Below, in pieces: positions 12,951 through 21,955 of a stretch of 42,072 nucleotides of DNA. The stretch spans positions 1-42,072 of the IMG/VR virus record IMGVR_UViG_3300046171_000154; one strand, written 5' to 3'. This stretch comes from a virus. The position numbers were made by a program, and so were the translations under genes. The notes below the pieces were generated by a model. The model saw only the letters and a program-made list of their open reading frames with translations, did no database searches and was not told the origin of the DNA. The stretch's first letter is position 1. Each line of letters opens with the position of its first letter.

Positions 12951-13555
12951 TGGAAAGCCTGTATAGTTTTATTGTTAAACCCGCAGAGGATAGATACAAT
13001 AACAAGAAAAAAGTTGGCGACAATGATTTAATATTGAATACCAATATAGAGTCCTTTCGCTATATAAGCAAAGAAGCTATTGTTGTTGCTACACCTAAAG
13101 CTTTTAAAACAAATATAGAGCCAGGTGATAAAGTCATTATACATCATAACATATTTAGAAGATATTATGATATTAAAGGCAGAGAAAAAAATGGTAGTAC
13201 ATATTTTAAAAATGATTTGTATTTTGTTAATATGGATCAAGTTTATATGTATAAAAAAGATAAAACCTGGTACACAAATTTAGAATATTGTTTTATAAAA
13301 CCTATTAAAGAAGACGCTATGTTTTCAATTAATTTTGAGAAGCCCCTAGTTGGTATATTAAAATATGGAAATAAGACGTTAGAAGCGCTTAAAATAAGCC
13401 CGGGGGACTTAATTGGGTTTACACCCTTTGGCGAGTTTGAGTTTATTATAGACAACGAGCGCTTATATTGTATGAAATCAAATGACATTGTAATTAAATA
13501 TGACCGTAAAGGAAACGAAAAAGAGTATAATCCAAGCTGGGCGGCGCGCGGTTAG
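12950..13555 (+). CDS. Tandem GroES-like co-chaperonin (201 aa)
   Basis: Two GroES-type domains can be read. Domain 1 (about 5-105): YSFIVKPAEDR, a loop with VGDNDLILNTNIE in which LIL (27-29) matches the mobile-loop tripeptide, EAIVVATPK, then IEPGDKVIIHHNIFRRYYD (57-74) with an insertion, and ending MDQVYMYKKD. Domain 2 (about 110-185): YCFIKPIKED, PLVGILKYG, ISPGDLIGFTPFGEFEF (149-165) and RLYCMKSNDIVIKY, which is the normal GroES C-terminus. Domain 2 has almost no mobile loop. The tail after 185 is basic and polar. It may cap the phage or host GroEL for special clients, as gp31 does in T4. The next gene starts 56 bases before its stop. Confidence 0.75.
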   Translation: MESLYSFIVKPAEDRYNNKKKVGDNDLILNTNIESFRYISKEAIVVATPKAFKTNIEPGDKVIIHHNIFRRYYDIKGREKNGSTYFKNDLYFVNMDQVYMYKKDKTWYTNLEYCFIKPIKEDAMFSINFEKPLVGILKYGNKTLEALKISPGDLIGFTPFGEFEFIIDNERLYCMKSNDIVIKYDRKGNEKEYNPSWAARG

Positions 13556-13775
13556 CGAACTTATAAAAGTTGCAGAAGAAAAAATTATCACTAATACTGA
13601 AGATGATGTTTCGGCTGACCGACTTAAAAATGCAGCAGCTACCAAAAAGCTAGCTATATTCGATGCCTTTGAAATTTTAAATCGCATAGAAGAAGAGCAA
13701 GCTATGCTTGATGGAAAAGAAAATAATACACGAGCAAGTTCATTTAAAGGTTTTGCAGAAGGTAGATCACAATGA
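13500..13775 (+). CDS. Putative terminase small subunit or TerL partner (91 aa)
   Basis: The protein is helical: TKKSIIQAGRRAVSELIKVA, then SADRLKNAAATKKLAIFDAF and a charged C-terminus ending FAEGRSQ. It lies immediately before the terminase large subunit with a 4-base overlap (ATGA), which is the usual place of the small subunit. It is short for a TerS and has no clear helix-turn-helix, so the assignment rests mostly on position. The start overlaps the preceding gene by 56 bases; I keep it because the N-terminal helix reads well. Confidence 0.5.
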   Translation: MTVKETKKSIIQAGRRAVSELIKVAEEKIITNTEDDVSADRLKNAAATKKLAIFDAFEILNRIEEEQAMLDGKENNTRASSFKGFAEGRSQ

Positions 13776-15427
13776 TATACGAGCAAACATTATATAAGGT
13801 TTTACCTGATCACATTAAAAAAAGCGTGATTAAGAAAAACAACCGTTATAAAAAATGGAAATATGGCTATAACAAAGAATATGACGTTGTAGTAATAAGC
13901 AAAACCGGACAGATAGGTGAAATATATGAAATACAAAACCTAAAAATAGCGCTGCCTAAAGAAACAAGCGTGCACACTTTTAAAGCAGACAAATGGGGTA
14001 GATTAGATTACCCTAAAGAGTTGCAAAAAATTAAAAGTGTATTTGAATGGAACACGAAGCCTGAGTATTTCAAAGATAAATATTATGACTACATTGATCA
14101 AGAATTTAATCGCAGATCGCAGGGATTTTGGTTCTATAATAAGGGCTTGGCTACTTACATCACTGGCACTCACTTTATGTACCTGCAGTGGAGTAAAATT
14201 GATGTTGGGGCAGCAGACTTTAGGGAGTCAAACAGACTATTCTTCATATTCTGGGAAGCTTGCAAAGCAGACACAAGATGCTATGGCATGTGCTATCTCA
14301 AAAACAGACGGTCTGGCTTTAGCTTCATGGCGTCAGGAGAAACTGTCAACCTTGCGACAATATCTAGTGACTCAAGATTCGGTATATTATCAAAATCAGG
14401 AGCGGATGCTAAAAAAATGTTTACCGACAAGGTAGTACCTATATCAGTAAATTACCCTTTCTTTTTTAAACCAATACAAGACGGTATGGACCGTCCAAAA
14501 ACAGAATTAGCATATAGGGTTCCTGCTTCAAAACTAACTAGAAGAAAACTTGATCAAGGTGAAAACCCAGAAGAGCTTGAGGGGTTAGACACAACTATTG
14601 ACTGGAAAAATACAGGTGATAACAGCTATGATGGTGAAAAATTAAAACTATTAGTTCACGATGAAAGCGGTAAATGGGAGAGACCTGACAACATATTAAA
14701 TAACTGGCGCGTAACAAAAACGTGTTTACGTTTAGGATCCAGGATCGTAGGCAAGTGTATGATGGGCTCAACATCTAACTCTTTAGACAAAGGAGGAGGA
14801 AATTTTAAAAAACTATATTACGCTTCAGATGTTACAAAAAGAAACCGCAATGGACAGACTAGCTCGGGACTATATAGTTTGTTCATACCTATGGAATGGA
14901 ACTACGAAGGATTCATTAACTCTTATGGGATACCTGTATTCAACACACCGGAAAAGCCCATTCAAGGCCCTTACGGAGAGTCGATAGATCAGGGGGTTAT
15001 TGAGCATTGGCAAAATGAAGTTGACGGCCTTAAAAGTGATCAAGATGGACTGAATGAATATTATCGTCAATTCCCAAGAACTGAGCAGCATGCTTTTAGA
15101 GATGAGGCTAAAGAGTCTTTGTTTAATCTAACCAAAATATATCAGCAAATAGATTACAACGAAGATTTAAGAAACTCTAGCGTTGTAACGCGCGGAAGCT
15201 TTTATTGGGAAAACGGTATTCAAGACACAAGAGTAATATTTTCACCTAATAAAGATGGAAGATTTTTAATATCTTGGATTCCTAATAAAAACCAACAAAA
15301 CCGTGTAATAATAAAAAATGGTATAAAATATCCAGGCAATGAACATATGGGTGCGTTTGGCTGTGATAGTTATGATATATCAGGAACGACTGATGGCAAA
15401 GGATCTAAGGATCTTTGCATGGCTTAA
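13772..15427 (+). CDS. terL: Terminase large subunit, N-terminal part (frameshifted)
   Basis: This is the ATP-driven DNA packaging motor. The ATPase domain fills residues 1 to about 400: a Walker-A-like LKNRRSGFSF (176-185), Walker B LLVHDES (293-299, D297-E298) and a coupling motif MMGSTSN about 40 residues later. The nuclease domain begins with GAFGCDSYDIS (D532, D535). The frame then breaks after SK at 15409 and ends DLCMA. Adding one G in AAGGATC gives GSKGSLHGLTKFS and continues into the frame at 15415, for a total of about 737 aa, which is normal for this TerL type. Both nuclease halves are needed, so as written the product would lack nuclease function. No canonical slippery heptamer is present, so a sequencing or real deletion is more likely than programmed frameshifting. 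Confidence 0.9.
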   Translation: MIYEQTLYKVLPDHIKKSVIKKNNRYKKWKYGYNKEYDVVVISKTGQIGEIYEIQNLKIALPKETSVHTFKADKWGRLDYPKELQKIKSVFEWNTKPEYFKDKYYDYIDQEFNRRSQGFWFYNKGLATYITGTHFMYLQWSKIDVGAADFRESNRLFFIFWEACKADTRCYGMCYLKNRRSGFSFMASGETVNLATISSDSRFGILSKSGADAKKMFTDKVVPISVNYPFFFKPIQDGMDRPKTELAYRVPASKLTRRKLDQGENPEELEGLDTTIDWKNTGDNSYDGEKLKLLVHDESGKWERPDNILNNWRVTKTCLRLGSRIVGKCMMGSTSNSLDKGGGNFKKLYYASDVTKRNRNGQTSSGLYSLFIPMEWNYEGFINSYGIPVFNTPEKPIQGPYGESIDQGVIEHWQNEVDGLKSDQDGLNEYYRQFPRTEQHAFRDEAKESLFNLTKIYQQIDYNEDLRNSSVVTRGSFYWENGIQDTRVIFSPNKDGRFLISWIPNKNQQNRVIIKNGIKYPGNEHMGAFGCDSYDISGTTDGKGSKDLCMA

Positions 15428-15984
15428 CTAAGTTTAGCCTAGAAGATGCTCCGGCTAATACGTTTTTTTTAGAATATATTTCAAGACCACAGACGGCTGA
15501 AATATTTTTTGAAGACGTACTTATGGCTTTAGTGTTTTATGGCATGCCAATATTAGCTGAAAATAATAAGCCTCGATTATTATATTATTTAAAAAGAAGG
15601 GGCTATAGAGGATTTTCAATGAACCGCCCAGATAAGCTTTTAAATAAGCTTTCGGTTACAGAAAAAGAAATAGGCGGAATGCCCAACTCAAGTGAAGATA
15701 TTAAACAGGCCCATGCAGCCGCTATTGAAAGTTATATAGAAAATCATGTAGGCTTATTGAGTGATAACACTTACGGAACTACATATTTTCAAAACACATT
15801 AGAAGATTGGGGTAAATTTAATATTAACAACAGAACTAAGCACGATGCTTCTATTAGCTCAGGCTTAGCTATAATGGCTTGTAATAAAAACAAATATAGC
15901 CCCAGGGCGGAAAAAATAATAAAATCGCATACTTTAAGTATTAAAAAGTATGATAATAAAGGATACAGTTCAAAAATAATATAA
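15415..15984 (+). CDS. terL: Terminase large subunit, C-terminal nuclease part
   Basis: This is the continuation of terL in the next frame. It starts HGLTKFSLEDAPANTFFLEY and contains EIFFEDVLMALVFYGMPILA, with acidic residues at the expected place of the second nuclease carboxylate. KHDASISSGLAIMA follows near the end and supplies the usual third Asp. RNase H-fold terminase nucleases cut concatemeric DNA at headful packaging. There is no own leader and no credible start codon, since the frame opens only eight bases before, after a stop at 15406-15408. It is thus not an independent gene. The portal start codon follows directly on its stop. Confidence 0.85.
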   Translation: MHGLTKFSLEDAPANTFFLEYISRPQTAEIFFEDVLMALVFYGMPILAENNKPRLLYYLKRRGYRGFSMNRPDKLLNKLSVTEKEIGGMPNSSEDIKQAHAAAIESYIENHVGLLSDNTYGTTYFQNTLEDWGKFNINNRTKHDASISSGLAIMACNKNKYSPRAEKIIKSHTLSIKKYDNKGYSSKII

Positions 15985-18393
15985 ATGGTATATAGTAGCT
16001 ACAATAGTTCATTTCCCGACCAGGTGGTACCCGCGGTGGAAAAGCTAAATTTAGAATACGGCGCAGCTGTAGGCAGAGCTATCGAAAACGAATGGTTTAG
16101 AAATAACCGAGGTAATGATAGGTTTACAGCTAACTTCCAAAATTTTCACAGGCTAAAACTATACGCCAGAGGAGAGCAGCCTATACAAAAATACAAAGAT
16201 GAGTTGGCAATTAACGGTGATTTATCTTATTTAAATTTAGATTGGAAACCAATTCCCGTGATAGCTAAGTTTGTTGACATTGTTGTAAATGGAATGTCGC
16301 AAAGGAGTTATGAAATAAAGGCATTTGCTCAGGACCCTGAGTCTTTAAAGAAAAGAACAGATTATGCTGAGCGCTTGCAACGCGATATGACAGCAAAAGA
16401 TTTTTTAGATAATGTAGAAAGTACATTGGGGCTAAATTTATATTCAACAAACAAAGAGCAACTCCCCAACGATGTAAACGAGCTTTCACTAAAAATGCAG
16501 CTTGAGTTTAAAGAATCTGTAGAAATAGCCGAAGAAGAAGCTATTAATACGATATTAGATAAAAATAGATACGACGAGCTGCGAAAGCGGGTTCTTTATG
16601 ATTTAGTTGTTACTGGCATTGGTGCTACAAAAACAAATTTTAACCCTTCTGACGGTGTAAAGGTTGAATATGTTGACCCGGCTAGTATGGTGTATTCTTA
16701 TACGGAAGACCCAAACTTTGAAGATTTATATTATGTTGGTGAAGTTAAAACAATATCATTAGCAGAAGTTAAAAAACAATTTCCGTATTTATCAGATCAA
16801 GAGTTATCTGAAATACAAAAGTGGGGCAGCAGTCCTAATAATCATTTAAGAAATTATTACGGGGCTGGAACAGACGACAACCAAATTAATATTTTATTTT
16901 TTGAATACAAAACATATAACGATCAAGTATTTAAAATTAAAAGAAATGATGCTGGCCTAGAAAAAGCCTTAGAAAAGCCAGATACATTTAACCCGCCTGA
17001 AAATGATAACTTTGAAAGAGTGGGCCGAAGCATAGAGGTTTTATATTCCGGGGCTAAAGTACTGGGCTACAATAAAATGCTCAAATGGGATTTAGCAGAA
17101 AATATGACTCGCCCATTTGCTGATACAACTAAAATAAAAATGAATTATTCAATTTGTGCGCCAAGAATGTACAAAGGTAGAATAGATTCTTTGGTAAATA
17201 GAATAACTGGATTTGCTGATATGATTCAAATAACACATTTGAAAATGCAGCAAGTTATTAGTAGGGTGGTGCCCGACGGTGTTTATCTTGATGTTGATGG
17301 CTTAGCCGAAGTTGACTTAGGAAACGGAACAAATTATAACCCAGCGGAAGCACTTAATATGTACTTCCAGACCGGTAGTATTGTGGGCAGGAGCCTAACA
17401 CAAGATGGTGATATTAATAGGGGTAAAGTACCAATTCAAGAATTACAGTCGTCTAATGGTATGAGTAAACTTTCGGCTTTAATATCTACATATCAGTATT
17501 ATTTACAAATGATTCGTGACGTAACCGGCTTAAATGAAGCAAGAGACGGTAGTACACCGGATAAAAATGCTTTGGTGGGATTACAAAAAATAGCAGCGGC
17601 TAATTCTAATACAGCTACAAGGCACATATTACAGGCTCAATTGTTTATTACGTTATCAACGTGTGAAAATATTGCGCTTCGATTAGCAGACGCTTTAGCG
17701 TACCCACTAACAGCGGAATCTTTAAAAAAATCTGTAAGTAATTACAACGTGGGCACTTTAGAAGAATTAGCCTCACTGCAGATGCATGACTTTGGCATAT
17801 TTTTAGAACTAATGCCAGATGATGAAGAAAAAGCAAAACTAGAGAACAATATACAAACAGCTTTATCGGCTGGATTAATTGGTCTAGATGACGCAATAGA
17901 TATTAGGAACATTGCAAATATAAAAACCGCTAACGAGTTTTTAAAGATTAGGCAGCAGCAAAAAGCTAAGCGTGATCAACAAGCGCAGCAAGCCAACATT
18001 GCAGCCCAAGCTCAAGCAAACGCTCAATTAGCTGAGCAAACCGCTTTAGCTGAAACACAAAAGCAGCAAGTTATAAATCAGCAAAAAATACAACTAGAGC
18101 AGGCTAAAGTCCAATTTGAAATTCAAAAGCTGCAACAAGAGGCGGCTATCAAGAAGCAATTAATGGGTGAAGAGTTTAGTTACAACATGCAGCTTGCTCA
18201 AATAAACTCTCAAGCTCAAACTGCAAAAGAAAATAATAAAGAAGACCGTAAAGACAACCGCTCTAAATTAGTTGCATCACAGCAAAGCGAGCTTATTAAT
18301 CAGCGGCAAAACAATACCCCTCCAAAAAACTTTGAATCTTCGGGTTTTGATGTTTTAGGTGGGTTTGGTTTAGAACAATTTGAACCAAAGTAA
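15985..18393 (+). CDS. Portal protein (802 aa)
   Basis: This protein forms the dodecameric ring at the packaging vertex through which DNA enters and leaves. Supporting points are its place right after terL and its large size. The segment with YLNLDWKPIPVIAKFVDIVV and GMSQRSYEIKA (about 85-112) resembles crAss-like and related podovirus portals. The long helical crown continues to about 640 (LSALISTYQYYLQMIRDVTG, then NEARDGSTPDKNALVGLQKI). From 650 to 750 there is a Gln/Ala-rich coiled coil (QQKAKRDQQAQQANIAAQAQ), which would form the barrel extending into the head. The C-terminus is FDVLGGFGLEQFEPK. The protein is complete. Confidence 0.85.
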   Translation: MVYSSYNSSFPDQVVPAVEKLNLEYGAAVGRAIENEWFRNNRGNDRFTANFQNFHRLKLYARGEQPIQKYKDELAINGDLSYLNLDWKPIPVIAKFVDIVVNGMSQRSYEIKAFAQDPESLKKRTDYAERLQRDMTAKDFLDNVESTLGLNLYSTNKEQLPNDVNELSLKMQLEFKESVEIAEEEAINTILDKNRYDELRKRVLYDLVVTGIGATKTNFNPSDGVKVEYVDPASMVYSYTEDPNFEDLYYVGEVKTISLAEVKKQFPYLSDQELSEIQKWGSSPNNHLRNYYGAGTDDNQINILFFEYKTYNDQVFKIKRNDAGLEKALEKPDTFNPPENDNFERVGRSIEVLYSGAKVLGYNKMLKWDLAENMTRPFADTTKIKMNYSICAPRMYKGRIDSLVNRITGFADMIQITHLKMQQVISRVVPDGVYLDVDGLAEVDLGNGTNYNPAEALNMYFQTGSIVGRSLTQDGDINRGKVPIQELQSSNGMSKLSALISTYQYYLQMIRDVTGLNEARDGSTPDKNALVGLQKIAAANSNTATRHILQAQLFITLSTCENIALRLADALAYPLTAESLKKSVSNYNVGTLEELASLQMHDFGIFLELMPDDEEKAKLENNIQTALSAGLIGLDDAIDIRNIANIKTANEFLKIRQQQKAKRDQQAQQANIAAQAQANAQLAEQTALAETQKQQVINQQKIQLEQAKVQFEIQKLQQEAAIKKQLMGEEFSYNMQLAQINSQAQTAKENNKEDRKDNRSKLVASQQSELINQRQNNTPPKNFESSGFDVLGGFGLEQFEPK

Positions 18394-18424
18394 TTTTTTA
18401 CTAATTATTTAATTATATTATATT

Positions 18425-19639
18425 ATGGCTGAAGTAAAGCAAGAAGGGGAATTTAAAGTTAAACCCCGTAAAATGAAAAACCTAGCTAAGCAAGATAAAC
18501 CTATTAAAGTAGATCTTGCCGCTAAAAAAGAAGAACAAACTGCAAAAATAGAAGCAGTAAAGGTAGATTTAACAGAAAAAAAAGAAGAAGATGCCGTTCA
18601 AACACAAGAGACAAATGATAGCGATGCTATTATCGAAGAGTCCAAAAACAGTAGCGACAGCGAAGAAGTGGTTGAAGAAGTACGGCCCGCCGAAAAAGAA
18701 TTAAAAGAGGACGTACAAGTAATTCAAGAAATTACAGAAGAAGAAGTTGAAGAAAAAGCTGAAGATTTACAAAATCAAGTACATGAAGCGGTTCAACACT
18801 CTACAGAACAAAATATTAATTTACCAGAAAATATTCAAAAAGTTGTAGACTTTATGAATGAAACTGGGGGAACATTACAAGATTATGTTCGCTTAAATGC
18901 GGATTACAGTAATATATCTGATGGGGCTTTGTTGCAAGAATATTACACTAAAACAAAACCTTATTTAGAACGTGAAGATATTAACCTCTTATTAGAAGAT
19001 TTTTCATACGACGAAGAATTAGATGATGAGAGAGACGTACGCAAAAAGAAAATAGCGTATAAAGAAGAAATTGCAAAGGCCAAAAACTATTTGGAAGGCT
19101 TAAAGAGTAAATACTACGACGAGATCAAGTTGAGACCGGGCGTAACTCAAGAGCAACAAAAAGCTATGGACTTTTTCAATAGATATAACGAAGAGCAACG
19201 CAGTAATGAAGCTATAAGAAAAGGTTTCTTAAGTGGTACTAATAATTATTTTGCTAATGAATTCAAAGGTTTTGATTTCAGTGTTGGTGAAAAGAAATTT
19301 AGGTACAACGTTAAAGATACTAATTCCGTTATGGAAAAACAGAGTGATTTAAAAAGCGTCATTGGAAAGTTTCTAAATGACAAAGGAGAAGTTAAAAATT
19401 ACTCTCAATACCATAAAGCCATATATGCGGCCAGAAATGCTGATACTATTGCCCAACATTTTTATGAGCAAGGAAAATCAGATGCAGTACGCGAGATAAC
19501 AGCTAAATCAAATAATGTTTCAACTGAAGTCAGACAAAGTGCACCTGATAGCGTGTTTGTAAATGGGTTAAAAGTAAAAGTAATTGGTGGCAATGATTCT
19601 TCAAAATTAAGAATTAAAAAAATTAAACTTAACAGCTAA
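18425..19639 (+). CDS. Capsid scaffold protein (404 aa)
   Basis: The protein is strongly acidic and helical, and is encoded between portal and major capsid genes, the standard site of scaffold genes. The first 135 residues are low-complexity Glu/Lys (EVVEEVRPAEKELKEDVQVI) with an imperfect internal repeat, KVDLAAKKEE and KVDLTEKKEE. A coiled region around 190-260 follows, and the C-terminus is basic (NGLKVKVIGG ... KLRIKKIKLNS), as is typical for the end that contacts the capsid protein. It would be removed or degraded after head assembly. No protease motif is visible in it. It has an A/T leader (TTTAATTATATTATATT). Confidence 0.75.
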   Translation: MAEVKQEGEFKVKPRKMKNLAKQDKPIKVDLAAKKEEQTAKIEAVKVDLTEKKEEDAVQTQETNDSDAIIEESKNSSDSEEVVEEVRPAEKELKEDVQVIQEITEEEVEEKAEDLQNQVHEAVQHSTEQNINLPENIQKVVDFMNETGGTLQDYVRLNADYSNISDGALLQEYYTKTKPYLEREDINLLLEDFSYDEELDDERDVRKKKIAYKEEIAKAKNYLEGLKSKYYDEIKLRPGVTQEQQKAMDFFNRYNEEQRSNEAIRKGFLSGTNNYFANEFKGFDFSVGEKKFRYNVKDTNSVMEKQSDLKSVIGKFLNDKGEVKNYSQYHKAIYAARNADTIAQHFYEQGKSDAVREITAKSNNVSTEVRQSAPDSVFVNGLKVKVIGGNDSSKLRIKKIKLNS

Positions 19640-19652
19640 AAAAAAATAAAAA

Positions 19653-21098
19653 ATGGCTATTACACCTTTATTTGGGGACATTGTCCCAACAGCAAAACCT
19701 GTACCTACTATTGGTAGTTATCTAGACTTTACTAGTGGAGCAGGAAATGACTTCTCACAGCAATATTTGCCTGAGATTTATGAAGCAGAAGTAGAACGAT
19801 ATGGTAATCGTACACTTTCTGGCTTTCTTAGTATGGTAGGCGCTGAAATGCCTATGACCTCTGACCAAGTCGTTTGGTCTGAGCAAAACCGTTTGCACGT
19901 ATCTTATGATGCATGTACAATTGCCGCAGCTGGCAACGCAGAAATCGTAATCAACGACGCTGAGAACAAAATCGGTGGTGGTGCCGGGCAACACGCTCAC
20001 GCTATCCGTGAAAACCAATTGATTGTTGTATTTGATCCAGCTACTGGAACAGAGCAAAAAGCGATTGTAAAAGGAACGCCTACAGCAACAACTGTTGACG
20101 CTTATCCTTTTGACGCTAACGCATGGAATGCCACTATTGTAGGCGCGGCTGCATTGAAAGTATTTGTATTCGGTTCTGAGTTTGCAAAAGGAACTAACGG
20201 AATGGACGGTGCTGTTGATGCTACCTTCACCCAGTTTAGCAATTCCCCTATTATCATTAAAGATAAATATGAGGTTTCTGGTTCTGACACAGCTCAAATC
20301 GGGTGGGTTGAAGTAGCTACTGAAGACGGTACATCTGGTTTCTTATGGTATTTGAAGGCTGAGTCTGAAACTCGCTTACGTTTTCAAGATTATCTTGAAA
20401 TGTCTGTAGTTGAAGCCGAGCCTGCTGACCAAGCAGCTGGTGGTATTTCTGCTGCTTCACAAGGCGCTAAAGGATCTGAAGGTCTTTTCTACGCTATCGA
20501 AGATCGCGGAAACGTACACACCGGAGGTATTGGTGGTATCAAAGCTGATTTTGATCCTATCCTTAAAAACTTGGATACTCAAGGTGCTATCGAAGAAAAT
20601 ATGCTTTTCTTAGATCGCGATACAAACCTACAGTTTGATGATGCGTTGGCTGATATTTCTGACGGCGCGAATGGTGGTACTGCTTATGGATTGTTTGAAA
20701 ACTCTGAAGAAATGGCATTAAACCTAGGGTTTAGCGGTTTCCGTAGAGGATCTTACGACTTCTATAAGACTGACTGGAAATACTTAAACGACGCTTCAAC
20801 AAGAGGAAATACTTCTCAGCTTACTGCTGAAGGTACTGACTCTATTGACGGTGTACTTATTCCAGCCGGTACTTCAACTGTATATGACCAAATCCTTGGA
20901 ACTAACATCCGTAGACCTTTCTTACATGTACGATACAGAGCTTCACAGGCCGATGATCGTAAAATGAAGTCTTGGCTAACTGGATCTGTTGGTGGGGCGG
21001 CTACATCTGATCTTGACGCTATGGAGGTACACTTCCTTTCTGAAAGATGCTTATGTGTGCAAGGCGCCAACAACTTTGTATTGTTGAAAAACGCTTAG
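19653..21098 (+). CDS. Major capsid protein (481 aa)
   Basis: The gene follows the scaffold gene and is read through a poly-A leader (TAAAAAAAAATAAAAA). The N-terminal arm has GAGNDFSQQYLPEIYEAEVE. The central domain is beta-rich with an E-loop-like segment around 60-120. The C-terminus includes FLSERCLCVQGANNFVLLKN, which is reminiscent of crAss-type capsid proteins. HK97 fold is inferred from context and length. Codon use is distinct from neighbours: many AAC, GAC, TTC, CGT, TCT and GCT codons, as in highly expressed genes. A strong terminator follows directly. It forms the icosahedral shell. Confidence 0.85.
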   Translation: MAITPLFGDIVPTAKPVPTIGSYLDFTSGAGNDFSQQYLPEIYEAEVERYGNRTLSGFLSMVGAEMPMTSDQVVWSEQNRLHVSYDACTIAAAGNAEIVINDAENKIGGGAGQHAHAIRENQLIVVFDPATGTEQKAIVKGTPTATTVDAYPFDANAWNATIVGAAALKVFVFGSEFAKGTNGMDGAVDATFTQFSNSPIIIKDKYEVSGSDTAQIGWVEVATEDGTSGFLWYLKAESETRLRFQDYLEMSVVEAEPADQAAGGISAASQGAKGSEGLFYAIEDRGNVHTGGIGGIKADFDPILKNLDTQGAIEENMLFLDRDTNLQFDDALADISDGANGGTAYGLFENSEEMALNLGFSGFRRGSYDFYKTDWKYLNDASTRGNTSQLTAEGTDSIDGVLIPAGTSTVYDQILGTNIRRPFLHVRYRASQADDRKMKSWLTGSVGGAATSDLDAMEVHFLSERCLCVQGANNFVLLKNA

Positions 21099-21109
21099 TA
21101 ACCAATAAT

Positions 21110-21157
21110 GTAGTAACTACCCTCGTTGTAATAACGGGGGTAGCTATTACTTTTTTT
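21110..21157 (+). terminator. Strong intrinsic terminator after the capsid gene
   Basis: GTAGTA-a-CTACCC-t-CGTT (21110-21127) pairs with AACG-g-GGGTAG-c-TATTAC (21133-21150), giving about 16 pairs with small mismatches around a five-base loop, and seven T follow (21151-21157). Its place right behind the capsid gene suggests that it sets high capsid mRNA levels relative to downstream genes. Confidence 0.9.
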
Positions 21158-21179
21158 AACTATTTAATTTTATTATATT

Positions 21180-21941
21180 ATGGCAAAAGCTAAAGAACAG
21201 ACGGATCAATGGGAGATTAAAGACCGTCACTATTATTTAACGGGTAATAAAACACCATTAAGTTTTACTATACCCTCTAGACACAAAGCAAATAGACCAT
21301 TGCTTTGGTTTGACGCAGAAAAAGCGCAACAAAGAGAATTAAGGTATGCAACTAACATGCCCACTCCTTTTCGAGACGAACAAAGTGGGGAGGCTACATT
21401 AGGGCATATATCATTTAAAAATGGGCACTTGCATGTGCCAAAAGAACATCAAGCGCTGCAGAAGCTATTATCATTGTATCACCCATATAAAAACACAAGA
21501 TATGCTGAGTTAGATACTGTAATGGAAGCTGTTGATGAGCTTGAAATAATTGAGCTTGAAATACAAGCGCTTAATGCAGCAACATCAATAGACATTGATA
21601 TGGCAGAGGCTATTATGCGTGTTGAGAGCGGCTCAGCTGTTTCTAAAATGAGCTCAAAAGAGCTTAAACGTGATTTATTGTTATTTGCCAAACGTAATCC
21701 TAAATTGTTTTTAGAATTAGTAAATGATGATAACGTTCAATTACGTAACTTTGCAATTAAAGCAACGGAAGCAAATATCATAAAGCTTTCGCAAGATCAA
21801 AGATACTTTACTTGGGCAACCAACGGTAAAAAGCTTATGACTATACCGTTTGATGAAAACCCATATTCTGCTATGGCTGCATACTTTAAAACCGATGAAG
21901 GTGTAGAGGTATTCAAGTCAATAGAGAAAAAGTTTAAATAA
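21180..21941 (+). CDS. Conserved head/tail-module protein of unknown function (253 aa)
   Basis: The N-terminal third is beta-rich (WEIKDRHYYLTGNKTPLSFT, then RPLLWFDAEKAQQRELRYAT, then PFRDEQSGEATLGHISFKNG). After that come helices: an acidic one (VMEAVDELEIIELEIQALNA) and KMSSKELKRDLLLFAKRNP. I recall this arrangement (LLWFD ... REL.Y ... DEQ.G ... LKRDL..FA..NP..FL) as a conserved gene right after the capsid gene in many phages, with no proven role. A head decoration, adaptor or assembly function is inferred from position. It has its own A/T leader after the capsid terminator and is followed by another terminator. Confidence 0.65.
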   Translation: MAKAKEQTDQWEIKDRHYYLTGNKTPLSFTIPSRHKANRPLLWFDAEKAQQRELRYATNMPTPFRDEQSGEATLGHISFKNGHLHVPKEHQALQKLLSLYHPYKNTRYAELDTVMEAVDELEIIELEIQALNAATSIDIDMAEAIMRVESGSAVSKMSSKELKRDLLLFAKRNPKLFLELVNDDNVQLRNFAIKATEANIIKLSQDQRYFTWATNGKKLMTIPFDENPYSAMAAYFKTDEGVEVFKSIEKKFK

Positions 21942-21955
21942 CATGTAACTATAAT

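Noticed and set aside
14037-14435. 132-codon plus-strand frame inside terL
   Set aside because: It overlaps the ATPase domain in another frame, has no leader and no protein-like pattern.
15400-15420. Programmed -1 frameshift site in terL
   Set aside because: No X-XXY-YYZ heptamer and no clear downstream stem; three similar shifts elsewhere in the window favour indel errors. Left open as an unlikely alternative.
19755-20297. 180-codon minus-strand frame opposite the capsid gene
   Set aside because: It is a by-product of the capsid gene's biased codons; it lacks a leader and has a Cys/Ser-rich nonsense composition.
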